This document shows positions 6,490 to 6,541 of a stretch of 6,541 nucleotides of DNA, piece by piece. Both the position numbers and the translations under genes were made by a program. The notes under the pieces are model-generated. The model made no database searches and was not told the origin of the DNA. It was given only the letters and a program-made list of their open reading frames with translations. The stretch comes from an uncultured Lachnospiraceae bacterium (lineage in GTDB: Bacteria > Bacillota > Clostridia > Lachnospirales > Lachnospiraceae), in NCBI GenBank assembly GCA_910588535.1, contig CAJUOO010000102.1:1-6541 (forward strand), written 5' to 3'. The first letter of the stretch is position 1; the number at the start of each line of letters is the position of its first letter.

Positions 6490-6541
6490 GTGCGCCCAGT
6501 ATGGGCGCAATCTAATCGGTGAAAGTCCGTAACACACCCTG
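6490..6541 (+). mobile_element. 5' end of a group II intron (partial, runs off the window)
   Basis: The segment begins with GTGCG, the conserved 5' end of bacterial group II introns. It goes on as GTGCGCCCAG with a hairpin of 6491-6497 pairing 6503-6509, then the block GGTGAAAGTCC (6518-6528), which is typical of domain I near the 5' end. The start lies directly behind the T-run of the fakA terminator and in the same orientation, the insertion preference established for class C (IIC) introns. The reverse transcriptase/maturase gene and domains V-VI would lie beyond the window, so completeness and class are unproven. A plain GC-rich hairpin is the main alternative, but it would not explain the GTGCG and GGTGAAAGTCC blocks together. 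Confidence 0.8.

Overview
The window looks like chromosomal DNA from a low-to-mid GC anaerobic Firmicute, most likely a clostridium of the Lachnospiraceae type. Pointers to this are strong AAGGAGG-type ribosome binding sites, the linked yloU-yloV (Asp23-family/fatty acid kinase) pair, an exported protein with aromatic/glycine cell-wall-binding repeats, and the start of a group II intron. The taxon is an inference from gene content and style, not a match to a known genome.

Layout. Positions 1-127 are the tail of something outside the window: a GC-rich stretch of about 60 bases that may be the end of an incoming gene, then a very AT-rich spacer. Positions 128-2882 hold a two-gene minus-strand operon: a trimeric-type purine nucleoside phosphorylase is first, and a YdiF-like ABC-F ATPase overlaps its end by 17 nt. 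A 438-nt divergent intergenic region (2883-3320) carries a good promoter for each direction and a 40-bp imperfect tandem repeat. Positions 3321-4295 encode an exported cell-wall-binding protein with a CHAP-like cysteine peptidase/amidase domain. Positions 4377-6439 hold yloU (Asp23/Gls24 family) and fakA/yloV (DAK2-type fatty acid kinase), closed by a strong intrinsic terminator at 6452-6487. From 6490 to the end the sequence reads as the 5' end of a group II intron, inserted directly behind that terminator.

How the genes relate. The minus-strand operon pairs purine salvage with a ribosome-associated ATPase, a link with no obvious shared pathway. On the plus strand, FakA would supply acyl-phosphate from exogenous fatty acids for phospholipid synthesis. 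YloU is its usual small neighbour and the CHAP-like protein acts outside the cell on peptidoglycan, so the plus-strand set has a loose envelope theme. No FakB/DegV partner gene lies in the window.

No clearly new multi-gene system is visible. The items most worth a second look are the terminator/group II intron junction, the tandem intergenic repeat, the CHAP-like exported protein, and the sharp composition break at the left edge.
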